DNA of 40,482 nt, taken from a virus. The translations under genes and the position numbers were made by a program. Shown one piece after another: positions 15,668 to 21,881 of the stretch. The stretch spans positions 1-40,482 of the IMG/VR virus record IMGVR_UViG_3300047375_000099. The stretch is one strand, 5' to 3'. The notes under the pieces are model-generated. The model saw nothing but the letters and a program-made list of their open reading frames with translations, was not told where the DNA came from and made no database searches. Each line of letters opens with the position of its first letter. The first letter of the stretch is position 1.

Positions 15668-15856
15668 TTAAATTAACTTTTCATCAAGTTGTTGAATCCA
15701 ATTCCTTAACATCTTTTTGTTACAAGTGCAAGGCTCACTATACTTATGATTAAAATACTTTGAATGTAGTTTACACATTATTTTAAAATCTTCATTTGAC
15801 ATTGTTGATGTTGTTCTTTGTTTTACACCTTGCCAAATAATTTTATCTTCTACCAT
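15668..15856 (-). CDS. Small conserved phage protein with CTC motif, unknown
   Basis: 62 residues: MVEDKIIWQGVKQRTTSTMS ... FKIMCKLHSKYFNHKY, EPCTCNKKMLRNWIQQLDE. The pattern (short DFKIMC.LHS.YF.H.Y..PCTC) is frequent just before terminase in flavobacterial phages. Three cysteines and two histidines could bind metal. It overlaps its upstream neighbour by 7 nt. Function unknown. Confidence 0.6.
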   Translation of the reverse strand: MVEDKIIWQGVKQRTTSTMSNEDFKIMCKLHSKYFNHKYSEPCTCNKKMLRNWIQQLDEKLI

Positions 15857-15981
15857 AGTTCAATATCATTTAGTTTTTCTTGTCTTTCATCACACCCACA
15901 GTCATCTCCCCATATCTTTTTAACTATCCATTTGATACCAGTATAGTATGTTATACGTTCAATTAAATCTCCTAGTTTCAT
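15850..15981 (-). CDS. Small conserved phage protein, unknown
   Basis: 43 residues (MKLGDLIERITYYTGIKWIV...DDCGCDERQEKLND...). ATGA overlap with the stop of the sigma-like gene. The DCGCDERxEKLN end is a recurring pattern in phages of this kind. Function unknown. Confidence 0.55.
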   Translation of the reverse strand: MKLGDLIERITYYTGIKWIVKKIWGDDCGCDERQEKLNDIELW

Positions 15982-16451
15982 TCCTTTATTTTTTCTTTTA
16001 ATCTATCTTTTACTTTTCTATATGTATTGTATAAAGAATGGTATGTAATATTTGTTTTCTTTGATAGTTCTGTTATACTATATTCATCTTGTATAAGGTT
16101 ATATACTTTTTTATCGTACCAATGTAACTTTTGCAGTTCTTTTTCAACAGTATCATTTGCATCATAAAAATCAATATATTCTCCACTTTCTAAATCTAAT
16201 ACTAAATCTAAAGATATATTGTTTTGTTTCTTCTGCTTATTCTTCATTTGTAAAAAGGTAGAACGTAAAGTTAGATAGATATAATAATAGTTTACTTCAT
16301 CTCCGTAGGCTATGTTTAAACCCTTTTTAAGCATCTTTCCAATAACAAGGTACATATGTGAAACAATGTCCTCTGCTTCTTCTCTATTGCATCCAAATTT
16401 AAGTGTGGTATTTATCCACTTATTATGAGATTCAAATATCTTCTCTAACAT
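15978..16451 (-). CDS. Sigma-like RNA polymerase factor
   Basis: 157 residues. Residues 15-45 (FGCNREEAEDIVSHMYLVIG) look like sigma region 2, and residues 112-155 (YDKKVYNLIQDEYSITELSK, THHS-like turn, YRKVKDRLKEKI) like the region 4 helix-turn-helix that contacts the -35 element. The size fits an ECF-type phage factor. As the last regulatory gene before terminase it is a candidate activator of late genes, perhaps through the TATTATATA elements. A long noncoding leader (16452-16727) precedes it, suggesting its own control. Confidence 0.65.
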   Translation of the reverse strand: MLEKIFESHNKWINTTLKFGCNREEAEDIVSHMYLVIGKMLKKGLNIAYGDEVNYYYIYLTLRSTFLQMKNKQKKQNNISLDLVLDLESGEYIDFYDANDTVEKELQKLHWYDKKVYNLIQDEYSITELSKKTNITYHSLYNTYRKVKDRLKEKIKE

Positions 16452-16727
16452 AGTATTGTGTTTGCAACAAAGTAATATAAATAAGTTAAAGTTTATTAAG
16501 TAGTTATACTATTTTATTAACACTTTTGAAAAGGGTATAGTTACCCCAAGTACATAGAAATATATTTTTATTTGATTATCTCTCAACGTTTATGTATAAA
16601 TGCATACACAATGATAAATAGTTACTAAATAAACATATAATTATATAATACTTTTAAAACGACATTTTACAAATAATCAACTATATTATTTTCTTATACA
16701 AAACTTAATTACTATAAATTTTATTTA
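16452..16727 (-). other. Noncoding region upstream of sigma-like gene (276 nt)
   Basis: No credible gene. It holds a TATTATATA element at 16642-16650, an inverted repeat (TGTAT..ATACA, about 16595-16610), and a hairpin GGGTA-ACTA-TACCC followed by TTTTC at 16529-16547 on the minus strand. It may be a leader with an attenuator, a small RNA gene, or an origin region. I cannot decide between these. Confidence 0.4.
16642..16650 (-). promoter_or_regulatory. TATTATATA element in the sigma leader
   Basis: GTATTATATAATTATATG on the minus strand. No gene begins there, so this copy would start a noncoding leader of about 190 nt before the sigma-like gene. Confidence 0.35.
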
Positions 16728-17276
16728 TTAATAAGCAAAATCACTTATACCACTTGATGCTTGTATTACTTCGCACTTGTCTTTACTTTTCCAATCCCAA
16801 CTCTTTTTAATTATGTTTATACGTTCAATAACCTCATCTATTTTATCTTCTGGTATATCTTGTAAAACTTCAAGAATAGGATTTGTTTTTATATTGTCTT
16901 TTAAATCTTTATGCTTTTGTTTTAACTCATCGTACTTGTATGTTAAGTATTGATTTCTTATATAAGAATCTTGATTAAATTCTAAACTGTTTAGTTCTTC
17001 AAAACTATCTTCTATTTCTGCTAACCTAGAATTGTATCTTTTGTACATTGGATATTGATTAACAAGGTGTATTACTGTTGCGTGATGCATTGTCTTTCCT
17101 TCTGATTGAAAGTATAAAGCAATGTTTGTTAAACCTATTCTTAATTTCTTTCTTAAAACATAACATACTAATGCTCTCATCTCTACATAATCTCTCCTTC
17201 TTGTGTTGTCAAATATATCAAGTCCAGATACTTCTTTTACACTATCTCCTATTTTCTTTATATCTTCTATATTCAT
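16728..17276 (-). CDS. DnaA domain IV-like DNA-binding protein
   Basis: About 182 residues from the ATG at 17276; a start at 17297 is also possible, but 17276 follows the previous stop by 1 nt. Residues 30-70 (MRALVCYVLRKKLRIGLTNI, GKTMHHATVIHLV) match the helix-turn-helix of DnaA domain IV, which reads DnaA boxes. No AAA domain is present, so it is a stand-alone DNA-binding module, followed by a long helical region. It could act as a replication initiator aid or a regulator. It is adjacent to the noncoding region 16452-16727, a possible target. Confidence 0.55.
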   Translation of the reverse strand: MNIEDIKKIGDSVKEVSGLDIFDNTRRRDYVEMRALVCYVLRKKLRIGLTNIALYFQSEGKTMHHATVIHLVNQYPMYKRYNSRLAEIEDSFEELNSLEFNQDSYIRNQYLTYKYDELKQKHKDLKDNIKTNPILEVLQDIPEDKIDEVIERINIIKKSWDWKSKDKCEVIQASSGISDFAY

Positions 17277-17277
17277 T

Positions 17278-17649
17278 TTATTCTGCTCCGTTATCAATTA
17301 ATATTTTGTCTGTTACTTTTGTTACTTCTTCTTTGTTTAATGTATATGCTTTGCACACTTCTTGTATCTTACAGAAATCATTAAAGTCAAATTCATTTAG
17401 TACCCATTTAACAAACTCTAATTTATTTGCAATTAGTTTATCTCCTAAACCTTTATCGTCTACATCTTCAATCTTATTATAGTATTCAGATTCTATGTGC
17501 ATTAACTCTTTTATAGTTCTGTTTACATTATTCTTTACTCTGTGCCTAAATAAACCAGTTCGCATTGCTTCTTCTAAAAAGTGTTGGTTTACAAATGATG
17601 TTATTATTGCACCACTAATTTTTTCTAAATTCTTTTTTGTTAGCTCCAT
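17278..17649 (-). CDS. Conserved early phage protein, unknown
   Basis: 123 residues, mostly helical: MELTKKNLEKISGAIITSFV, FRHRVKNNVNRTIKEL, LEFVKWVLNEFDFNDFCKI. Proteins of this pattern occur in early operons of flavobacterial phages. No catalytic motif seen. It starts 1 nt after the previous gene ends. Confidence 0.55.
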   Translation of the reverse strand: MELTKKNLEKISGAIITSFVNQHFLEEAMRTGLFRHRVKNNVNRTIKELMHIESEYYNKIEDVDDKGLGDKLIANKLEFVKWVLNEFDFNDFCKIQEVCKAYTLNKEEVTKVTDKILIDNGAE

Positions 17650-17650
17650 A

Positions 17651-17953
17651 TTAACTATTAAATATTTGGTAATTGTAATTGTGTTCGTTGTAGTATTGTT
17701 TTGTTTCTTCTACCTTGTCTGTTAATAGTTGTTCAAGATAGTTATAGATGTAGTCTATCTCATCATCTGATGCTTTGTATATTTCTTCTCCTTGATAGAA
17801 ATTAGTTTCTAATATGTCATCCTTTAAACTTACTTCTATTAAGTATTGTTCAGTATCTGAAATTAAAGTTACTTCATTTGGTAATGCATTTATACAAAAA
17901 TCTCTATTATGATACTCTGGTCTTATTGTATTTATTAGTTTAATTAATTCCAT
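17651..17953 (-). CDS. Small acidic early protein, unknown
   Basis: 100 residues, acidic and Tyr-rich (DDEIDYIYNYLEQLL, EETKQYYNEHNYNYQIF), with a beta-rich middle. Overlaps the previous gene by 14 nt. No family recognised. Confidence 0.5.
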   Translation of the reverse strand: MELIKLINTIRPEYHNRDFCINALPNEVTLISDTEQYLIEVSLKDDILETNFYQGEEIYKASDDEIDYIYNYLEQLLTDKVEETKQYYNEHNYNYQIFNS

Positions 17954-18125
17954 TATTTAGTTTTTTATACACTTCTGTTTGTGCGTTGTTTTTCTCAATT
18001 ATTATTTGTACTTCTAAAATTTCTATTTTATTTTCAAGCCACCAGTTATCACTATTTTTAGCATAGATTTTAATTAGTTCTAATGTTTCTAAAGTTTCTG
18101 GTGTTAAGTTGTTTTGTTTTTCCAT
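17940..18125 (-). CDS. Small helical early protein, unknown
   Basis: 61 residues (LTPETLETLELIKIYAKNSD, WWLENKIEILEVQIIIEKNN), a predicted helix-loop-helix. Overlaps the next gene by 14 nt. No family recognised. Confidence 0.45.
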   Translation of the reverse strand: MEKQNNLTPETLETLELIKIYAKNSDNWWLENKIEILEVQIIIEKNNAQTEVYKKLNNGIN

Positions 18126-18136
18126 TTGTTTTGTTT

Positions 18137-18253
18137 TTAACTGTTAAATAATATTAATATCATTGATATAAACCATAAGCACATATAAGCAACTATCATA
18201 ATCATAAGTAGTACAAATAAGAACTCTCCGAACCTTGTAAGCATCTTCTTCAT
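18137..18253 (-). CDS. Tiny membrane protein
   Basis: 38 residues with one hydrophobic segment (GEFLFVLLMIMIVAYMCLWF) after a basic MKKMLTRF start. Too short for confident calling. Position between a second tiny membrane frame and real genes, and an intact frame, are the only support. Confidence 0.3.
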   Translation of the reverse strand: MKKMLTRFGEFLFVLLMIMIVAYMCLWFISMILILFNS

Positions 18254-18255
18254 AA

Positions 18256-18342
18256 TTATACGTTAAAAATTAAACCTAATAACATTCTTGCTATAAAGTA
18301 GCTTGGTGCTAAAATCAATACTAAAGTTTGTAATTTTTTCAT
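18256..18342 (-). CDS. Tiny hydrophobic peptide
   Basis: 28 residues, MKKLQTLVLILAPSYFIARM.. with one hydrophobic segment. It lies just downstream of a terminator and 2 nt before the next tiny membrane frame. Tentative. Confidence 0.25.
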   Translation of the reverse strand: MKKLQTLVLILAPSYFIARMLLGLIFNV

Positions 18343-18354
18343 CTTGTTTTGTTT

Positions 18355-18378
18355 TAAAAGGGAGGTTTTACCCTCCCA
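18355..18378 (-). terminator. Strong rho-independent terminator
   Basis: On the minus strand GGGAGG, GTAAAA loop, CCTCCC and TTTT. It closes the single-gene unit 18389-18544. Confidence 0.85.
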
Positions 18379-18388
18379 TTGTTTTTAA

Positions 18389-18544
18389 TTATTTAGATAC
18401 TATGTATATTTTTTTTAAATCCCTTGCTATTCTTTCGTATAAAGCAACTTCTTGTTTTAAAGTAGCACCCTTGATATACCAAGAATAACCTTGTATTGCT
18501 TTGCTTTCTAAACTTCTAAACTCTTGTCTTGTTACTATTGTCAT
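18389..18544 (-). CDS. Single-gene transcription unit encoding a 51-residue protein
   Basis: 51 residues: MTIVTRQEFRSLESKAIQGY, SWYIKGATLKQEVALYERIA, RDLKKIYIVSK. It has its own promoter (18567-18596) and strong terminator (18355-18378), unlike its polycistronic neighbours. The leader ends AAAAACAAATATT before the ATG, almost the same as the leader of the gene starting at 25175. No family recognised. A small regulatory or anti-host protein would fit such a unit, but this is a guess. Confidence 0.6.
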   Translation of the reverse strand: MTIVTRQEFRSLESKAIQGYSWYIKGATLKQEVALYERIARDLKKIYIVSK

Positions 18545-18566
18545 AATATTTGTTTTTAATTATACT

Positions 18567-18596
18567 CAAATATAAAACAAATTATTTAATTAACAA
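18567..18596 (-). promoter_or_regulatory. Bacteroidetes-type promoter
   Basis: On the minus strand TTG (18596-18594), a 19-nt spacer, then TATATTTG (18574-18567), a full match to the -33 TTG / -7 TAnnTTTG consensus. The predicted start of RNA is near 18560, about 16 nt before the ATG at 18544. Confidence 0.7.
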
Positions 18597-18608
18597 CTAT
18601 GTTAATAC

Positions 18609-18630
18609 ATTTTAACATTTCTTTAACATT
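18609..18630 (-). repeat. TGTTAAA direct-repeat element, copy 1
   Basis: On the minus strand TGTTAAAGAAATGTTAAA, i.e. TGTTAAA twice at 11-nt pitch, just upstream of the promoter at 18596. The same sequence occurs on the plus strand at about 25236-25254. It could be an operator. It overlaps the end of the gene at 18623-18784. Confidence 0.4.
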
Positions 18631-18784
18631 TATCTTTATATTTATCTTTTAATGATATGTAATGGTAATCTGATTCGCTTAACTTTAAATCTATTAAGTC
18701 ATCCATTGCTTCTTGCCTTCTAATGGGATTTGGTAACTTGTCAATTAGTTGTTGTAGTTTCTGTATTAATTTTCTTTTGTACAT
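18623..18784 (-). CDS. Small early protein, unknown
   Basis: 53 residues (MYKRKLIQKLQQLIDKLPNP, IRRQEAMDDLIDLKLSESDY...), basic and helical. Overlaps the end of the MazG-like gene. No family recognised. Confidence 0.45.
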   Translation of the reverse strand: MYKRKLIQKLQQLIDKLPNPIRRQEAMDDLIDLKLSESDYHYISLKDKYKDKC

Positions 18785-18999
18785 AATGTTTGTTTTAGTT
18801 TTTCAATATATAATGTTGCATCCATTAATTCTTCTTGTAGGTGTTGTAGCCATTCAGAGGCGCTTAAATCGTTTCTATCCATTGTCTTGTTGTATTTCTC
18901 TATACCAACTCTTGAACATTCTTTATATGAACTTACAACTGATTTAACAATACTATCTTGTTCTTCTTGCATCTCTGCCCATTTTTCTCTTGTATTCAT
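18766..18999 (-). CDS. Small MazG-like helical protein, paralogue 1
   Basis: 77 residues. The C-terminal half (GIEKYNKTMDRNDLSASEWL, QHLQEELMDATLYIEKLK) matches the protein at 21874-22095 (KYGTTLKDDPADFDSWLNHL, QEELMDAVNYIE). The EEL.DA..Y..R/K pattern recurs in short phage proteins often annotated as nucleotide pyrophosphohydrolase-like (all-alpha NTP-PPase). The metal-binding set is incomplete, so catalysis is uncertain. ATG overlaps the previous stop (TAATG). Confidence 0.5.
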   Translation of the reverse strand: MNTREKWAEMQEEQDSIVKSVVSSYKECSRVGIEKYNKTMDRNDLSASEWLQHLQEELMDATLYIEKLKQTLCTKEN

Positions 19000-19157
19000 T
19001 ATTTCTCGTATATTTTAGTTACTATTATTTGAAAGATACCAATGTACAAAACTATATCTTCTTCATACATTTCAATATCATCAAATGTATAATGTCTTAC
19101 ACCGAGCAGTAAACCTTTAAAAAATCCAGCTTTAATCTCGTATCTTATTAATGTCAT
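18999..19157 (-). CDS. Small early protein, unknown
   Basis: 52 residues (MTLIRYEIKAGFFKGLLLGV RHYTFDDIEMY...), with a stop overlapping the next ATG. The pattern 'FKGLLLGVRHY.F....' with a charged end is seen in small phage proteins of unknown role. Confidence 0.45.
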   Translation of the reverse strand: MTLIRYEIKAGFFKGLLLGVRHYTFDDIEMYEEDIVLYIGIFQIIVTKIYEK

Positions 19158-19377
19158 AATTATATATCTTTGTGTATAAATCCCAAATAGCTTGGAATGA
19201 TTCTTGTTTATTAAATTCTTTTCCTTTCATATAGTAATTATTTTTTATTCTATTGCAGTAAACTTTATACATATTACCATATACAACTGGGTAAATAATA
19301 AAACCTTTTTTAAAACAATACTGCTGATGCTCATAATTACAATTTTTTAAATGTATCTTCTTTTTAATCTTTGGCAT
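19132..19377 (-). CDS. Small basic early protein, unknown
   Basis: 81 residues, lysine- and tyrosine-rich (MPKIKKKIHLKNCNYEHQQY CFKKGFIIYPVVYGNMYKVY, GKEFNKQESFQAIWDLYTKI). The GFIIYPV..G..YKV element followed by KEFNKQE..QAI.DLY is shared by a family of small phage proteins with unknown function. Overlaps the upstream gene by 14 nt. Confidence 0.5.
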   Translation of the reverse strand: MPKIKKKIHLKNCNYEHQQYCFKKGFIIYPVVYGNMYKVYCNRIKNNYYMKGKEFNKQESFQAIWDLYTKIYNYDINKIRD

Positions 19378-19567
19378 TTAAGTCTTCGTATATATCAATT
19401 AGTTCAAGTGCTTTTTCTACTCCCTTTGCTTCACAAAATCTTTTCTGTTCAAATAGTTGTAGCCAATATTCCATAATATCTTTTTTATCTTTATTACAAA
19501 AGTAACTATCAATACAACTTCTATAAGCAACAACCTCTTTATTTTTACAAAGTTTATCTATTAACAT
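19364..19567 (-). CDS. Small early protein, unknown
   Basis: 67 residues (MLIDKLCKNKEVVAYRSCID, MEYWLQLFEQKRFCEAKGVE KALELIDIYEDL), helical. Starts 2 nt after the nuclease gene ends. No family recognised. Confidence 0.45.
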   Translation of the reverse strand: MLIDKLCKNKEVVAYRSCIDSYFCNKDKKDIMEYWLQLFEQKRFCEAKGVEKALELIDIYEDLNAKD

Positions 19568-19569
19568 AA

Positions 19570-20331
19570 TTAAATGTTTAAATCATAAAAACTTTTATCT
19601 TTTAAATAATTAAAATAACTATCTGTAGCTATATTTAATTTTTCATACCCTCCTTGTATAAAGTCATCACTAAATTCAAAAAATTTAACTTCTTGAGTTT
19701 TTTTATCTACAACAACATATTTAAATTCAAATGCATTAAACAATTTTAAATACAATGCAGCTTGCAAATCATAATTCCAGTGTAATGCTGATTCATCAAA
19801 TCTGCTAATATCACTTGTTGTTTTTAAATCTATAACTATTCCTGGTAAACATATATCTGCTTTACCTCTAAAAGGTAGACCGTTATAATAACCTATTTCA
19901 GGTTTTTCAAAGTGAGCAAATCTAACCATTTCTCTAAACTCATCATTTTCTAAAACAGAATCTGCAATATTTTTACATCTATTAAGTTCTGAATTAGTAT
20001 AAACTGTTTGGGGTAATTGTTCTTGTACTGCTAATTTATAAGCCTTACTACCTTTTGTTGAATCAATTATAGTTAATTCATCTATTCTATGTGGTTCTAA
20101 AGAAAGTAAATGTATTAACCTACCATCTCTTAATGCTTGAGACTCTTTTGCTTTATTATTTTTATTAAGCATTTCAACATAAGATTCAGGTCCTTCAAGT
20201 AAACTTTTACAAGTTGAACTTGATAATGCATTTTTACCAAGATAACCATAGTAAAATTCATCATTCATCATTTTTTTTAAGATATCTTCTTTTTTAAATA
20301 TCTCATTATTAAGTAGTTTTATTTCTTCCAT
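19570..20331 (-). CDS. RecE/Cas4-like PD-(D/E)XK exonuclease
   Basis: 253 residues of the PDDEXK-like phage exonuclease group related to RecE C-terminal domain. Visible elements: GKNALSSSTCKSLLEGPESY start, ALRDGRLIHLLSLEP, EIGYYNGLPFRGKADI followed by IVIDLKTTSDIS (the D..x..D-x-K catalytic pattern) and HWNYDLQAALYL (QxxxY). It should resect DNA for annealing by the ERF protein at 24264-24797. It lies in the compositional island 19.6-22.1 kb. Start overlaps the stop of the GIY-YIG/MazG gene. Confidence 0.8.
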   Translation of the reverse strand: MEEIKLLNNEIFKKEDILKKMMNDEFYYGYLGKNALSSSTCKSLLEGPESYVEMLNKNNKAKESQALRDGRLIHLLSLEPHRIDELTIIDSTKGSKAYKLAVQEQLPQTVYTNSELNRCKNIADSVLENDEFREMVRFAHFEKPEIGYYNGLPFRGKADICLPGIVIDLKTTSDISRFDESALHWNYDLQAALYLKLFNAFEFKYVVVDKKTQEVKFFEFSDDFIQGGYEKLNIATDSYFNYLKDKSFYDLNI

Positions 20332-21095
20332 TAGTTGTTTTTTACAAATGTTCCGTTAATCATTTTACCTTGTCTTGATTTAATTACATCATAAGCTGAA
20401 TTAATACAATCTTCTATGTTATGTCCTCTTAACTTTGCTAAGTTAGTTAATACAACAACTATATCCCCAATAGCATCTATAACTTCAGGCTCATCATTTT
20501 TCAATATAGCTTGCGCTAATTCGCCCGCTTCTTCTATAAATTTTACATATTGAGTTTTAGCATCTCCTGATTTATATATACCTTTATCTTCTGCCCATTG
20601 TCTAATTAAATCAAATATATTTAAATTTTCTAATTCTTTATTTTCAATTAAAAAATCGTATGCATTTATTAATGATTGATTATATATAAACATTTCATTA
20701 TTAAATTGTGATTTTTTTAAATTTTTTAAAATCCAATCAGATAATTCTTCACATATAATTATATCTCTTCCATTTAAATCATTTATAACACCAAGATTTA
20801 ATAAAAACTCTTTATCAATATTACTCTTTTGCACTTTAAATGTTACTGTGTGGTTTGTTTTTTTAATCATTTTTTTTGTTTTTGTTTTATTATTAGTTAA
20901 ATTTTCATAAGTGTTTAAATCAACTTTATAACCAAGCTGCTCTTGAAAATATCTTTCTGCATTTGATGCTTTTTTAATATCTTTACTTTTGAATAAAATA
21001 GTATAATCTTTATAACCTTGTTCTTGCTCAACTCTTTTCTTTAGATTTTTTGTGCAACCTATTTTTATTCCTTTAATATAATACACATAATACAT
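20331..21095 (-). CDS. GIY-YIG nuclease domain fused to a MazG-like NTP pyrophosphohydrolase
   Basis: 254 residues in one open frame. Residues 1-60 are a compact GIY-YIG-type domain: MYYVYYIKGIKIGCTKNLKKR with a following Glu47 (NAERYFQEQLG). Residues 75-150 are a linker of no clear family. Residues 155-245 are MazG-like: EEAGELAQA (Glu188, Glu189, Glu192) and EVIDAIGDIVVVL (Asp207, Asp211) give the metal-binding EExxE and D-x3-D set. MazG-fold enzymes hydrolyse (d)NTPs, including dCTP. The pairing with the dCMP methylase-like gene just upstream suggests removal of ordinary dCTP and attack on unmodified DNA; this is inferred. Confidence 0.7.
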   Translation of the reverse strand: MYYVYYIKGIKIGCTKNLKKRVEQEQGYKDYTILFKSKDIKKASNAERYFQEQLGYKVDLNTYENLTNNKTKTKKMIKKTNHTVTFKVQKSNIDKEFLLNLGVINDLNGRDIIICEELSDWILKNLKKSQFNNEMFIYNQSLINAYDFLIENKELENLNIFDLIRQWAEDKGIYKSGDAKTQYVKFIEEAGELAQAILKNDEPEVIDAIGDIVVVLTNLAKLRGHNIEDCINSAYDVIKSRQGKMINGTFVKNN

Positions 21096-21110
21096 AATTT
21101 ATCTTAATTT

Positions 21111-21881
21111 TTATATTGCTACTGGAGCAGTTATTAATTTATCAAATTTATAATTTTCAATTATTAATTTTTTGTTATTGTATTTATAAGAAGGTAATTT
21201 ATATACTTTAGTTTTTAAATACTTTAAAATTGATTCAGTTTGATTGTTATATATATGAGCATCTACAATTTGTAAATCAATCCTATTCGCTTTTAATTTA
21301 GTTTTTTCGCTTATATATAAAAGTAATTTTGAAAATAATGCAATATCATAAGGTATTCCTAAAAATAAATCTCCTGACCGTTGCAATACAAACATATTTA
21401 AATTATCATCAATATCAACAAAAAATTGAAAATATAAATAACAAGGAGGTAATGCCATCTCTTCTAATTCACTTGGATTCCATAAAGATATAATATGTCT
21501 TCTACTATCTTTATTATTGTTTAAAGAGCTTATAACAGCCTCTAATTGATTAATTGATTGACTATTAAAGTTTAACATTTGATAACCATAAACTTTTCCT
21601 AACTCTCCTTTTTCATCTGCCCAAGCATCCCATATTTTTACATTATTATCTTTAAATCTTTTAATGTTTGTTTCACCATTAATAAACCAATCAAACTCTG
21701 TATTAAATACTTTTTGATATATTTTACGACCAGTAATCATTGGAAAACCATCGTTTAAATTCCAAGAAAGTGATTGATTAAATAAAGATTTACTTCCTAC
21801 TTTAGTTCGGTCGTTTCTATTTGTACCATTTTTAAAAGCATTTAATAATATACTTTTATATTTTTTTTCAAAATTATTCAT
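21111..21881 (-). CDS. Thymidylate synthase-fold enzyme, predicted dCMP (hydroxy)methylase
   Basis: 256 residues from the ATG at 21881; a longer frame to 21941 exists but the family starts at MNNFEKKYKSIL. Conserved ThyA features: Glu62 (EFDWFINGETN), IWDAWADEKGELG, SRRHIISLWN (Arg127/128), catalytic Cys147 in LPPC, QRSGDLFLGIP, DAHIYNN and terminal APVAI. The decisive residue is Asp179 in PYDIALF. True thymidylate synthases have Asn there, and Asn-to-Asp is the known switch from dUMP to dCMP; T4 dCMP hydroxymethylase uses Asp179 and Cys148. Tyr follows the catalytic Cys where ThyA has His. Whether it adds methyl or hydroxymethyl cannot be read from sequence. Confidence 0.75.
   Translation of the reverse strand: MNNFEKKYKSILLNAFKNGTNRNDRTKVGSKSLFNQSLSWNLNDGFPMITGRKIYQKVFNTEFDWFINGETNIKRFKDNNVKIWDAWADEKGELGKVYGYQMLNFNSQSINQLEAVISSLNNNKDSRRHIISLWNPSELEEMALPPCYLYFQFFVDIDDNLNMFVLQRSGDLFLGIPYDIALFSKLLLYISEKTKLKANRIDLQIVDAHIYNNQTESILKYLKTKVYKLPSYKYNNKKLIIENYKFDKLITAPVAI

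Noticed and set aside
16412-16420. DnaA box-like TTATCCACT
   Set aside because: Single imperfect copy inside the coding region of the sigma-like gene; no cluster.
16461-16475. Promoter TTACTTTG before the sigma-like gene
   Set aside because: The second base of TAnnTTTG does not match and there is no TTG at 17-21 nt.
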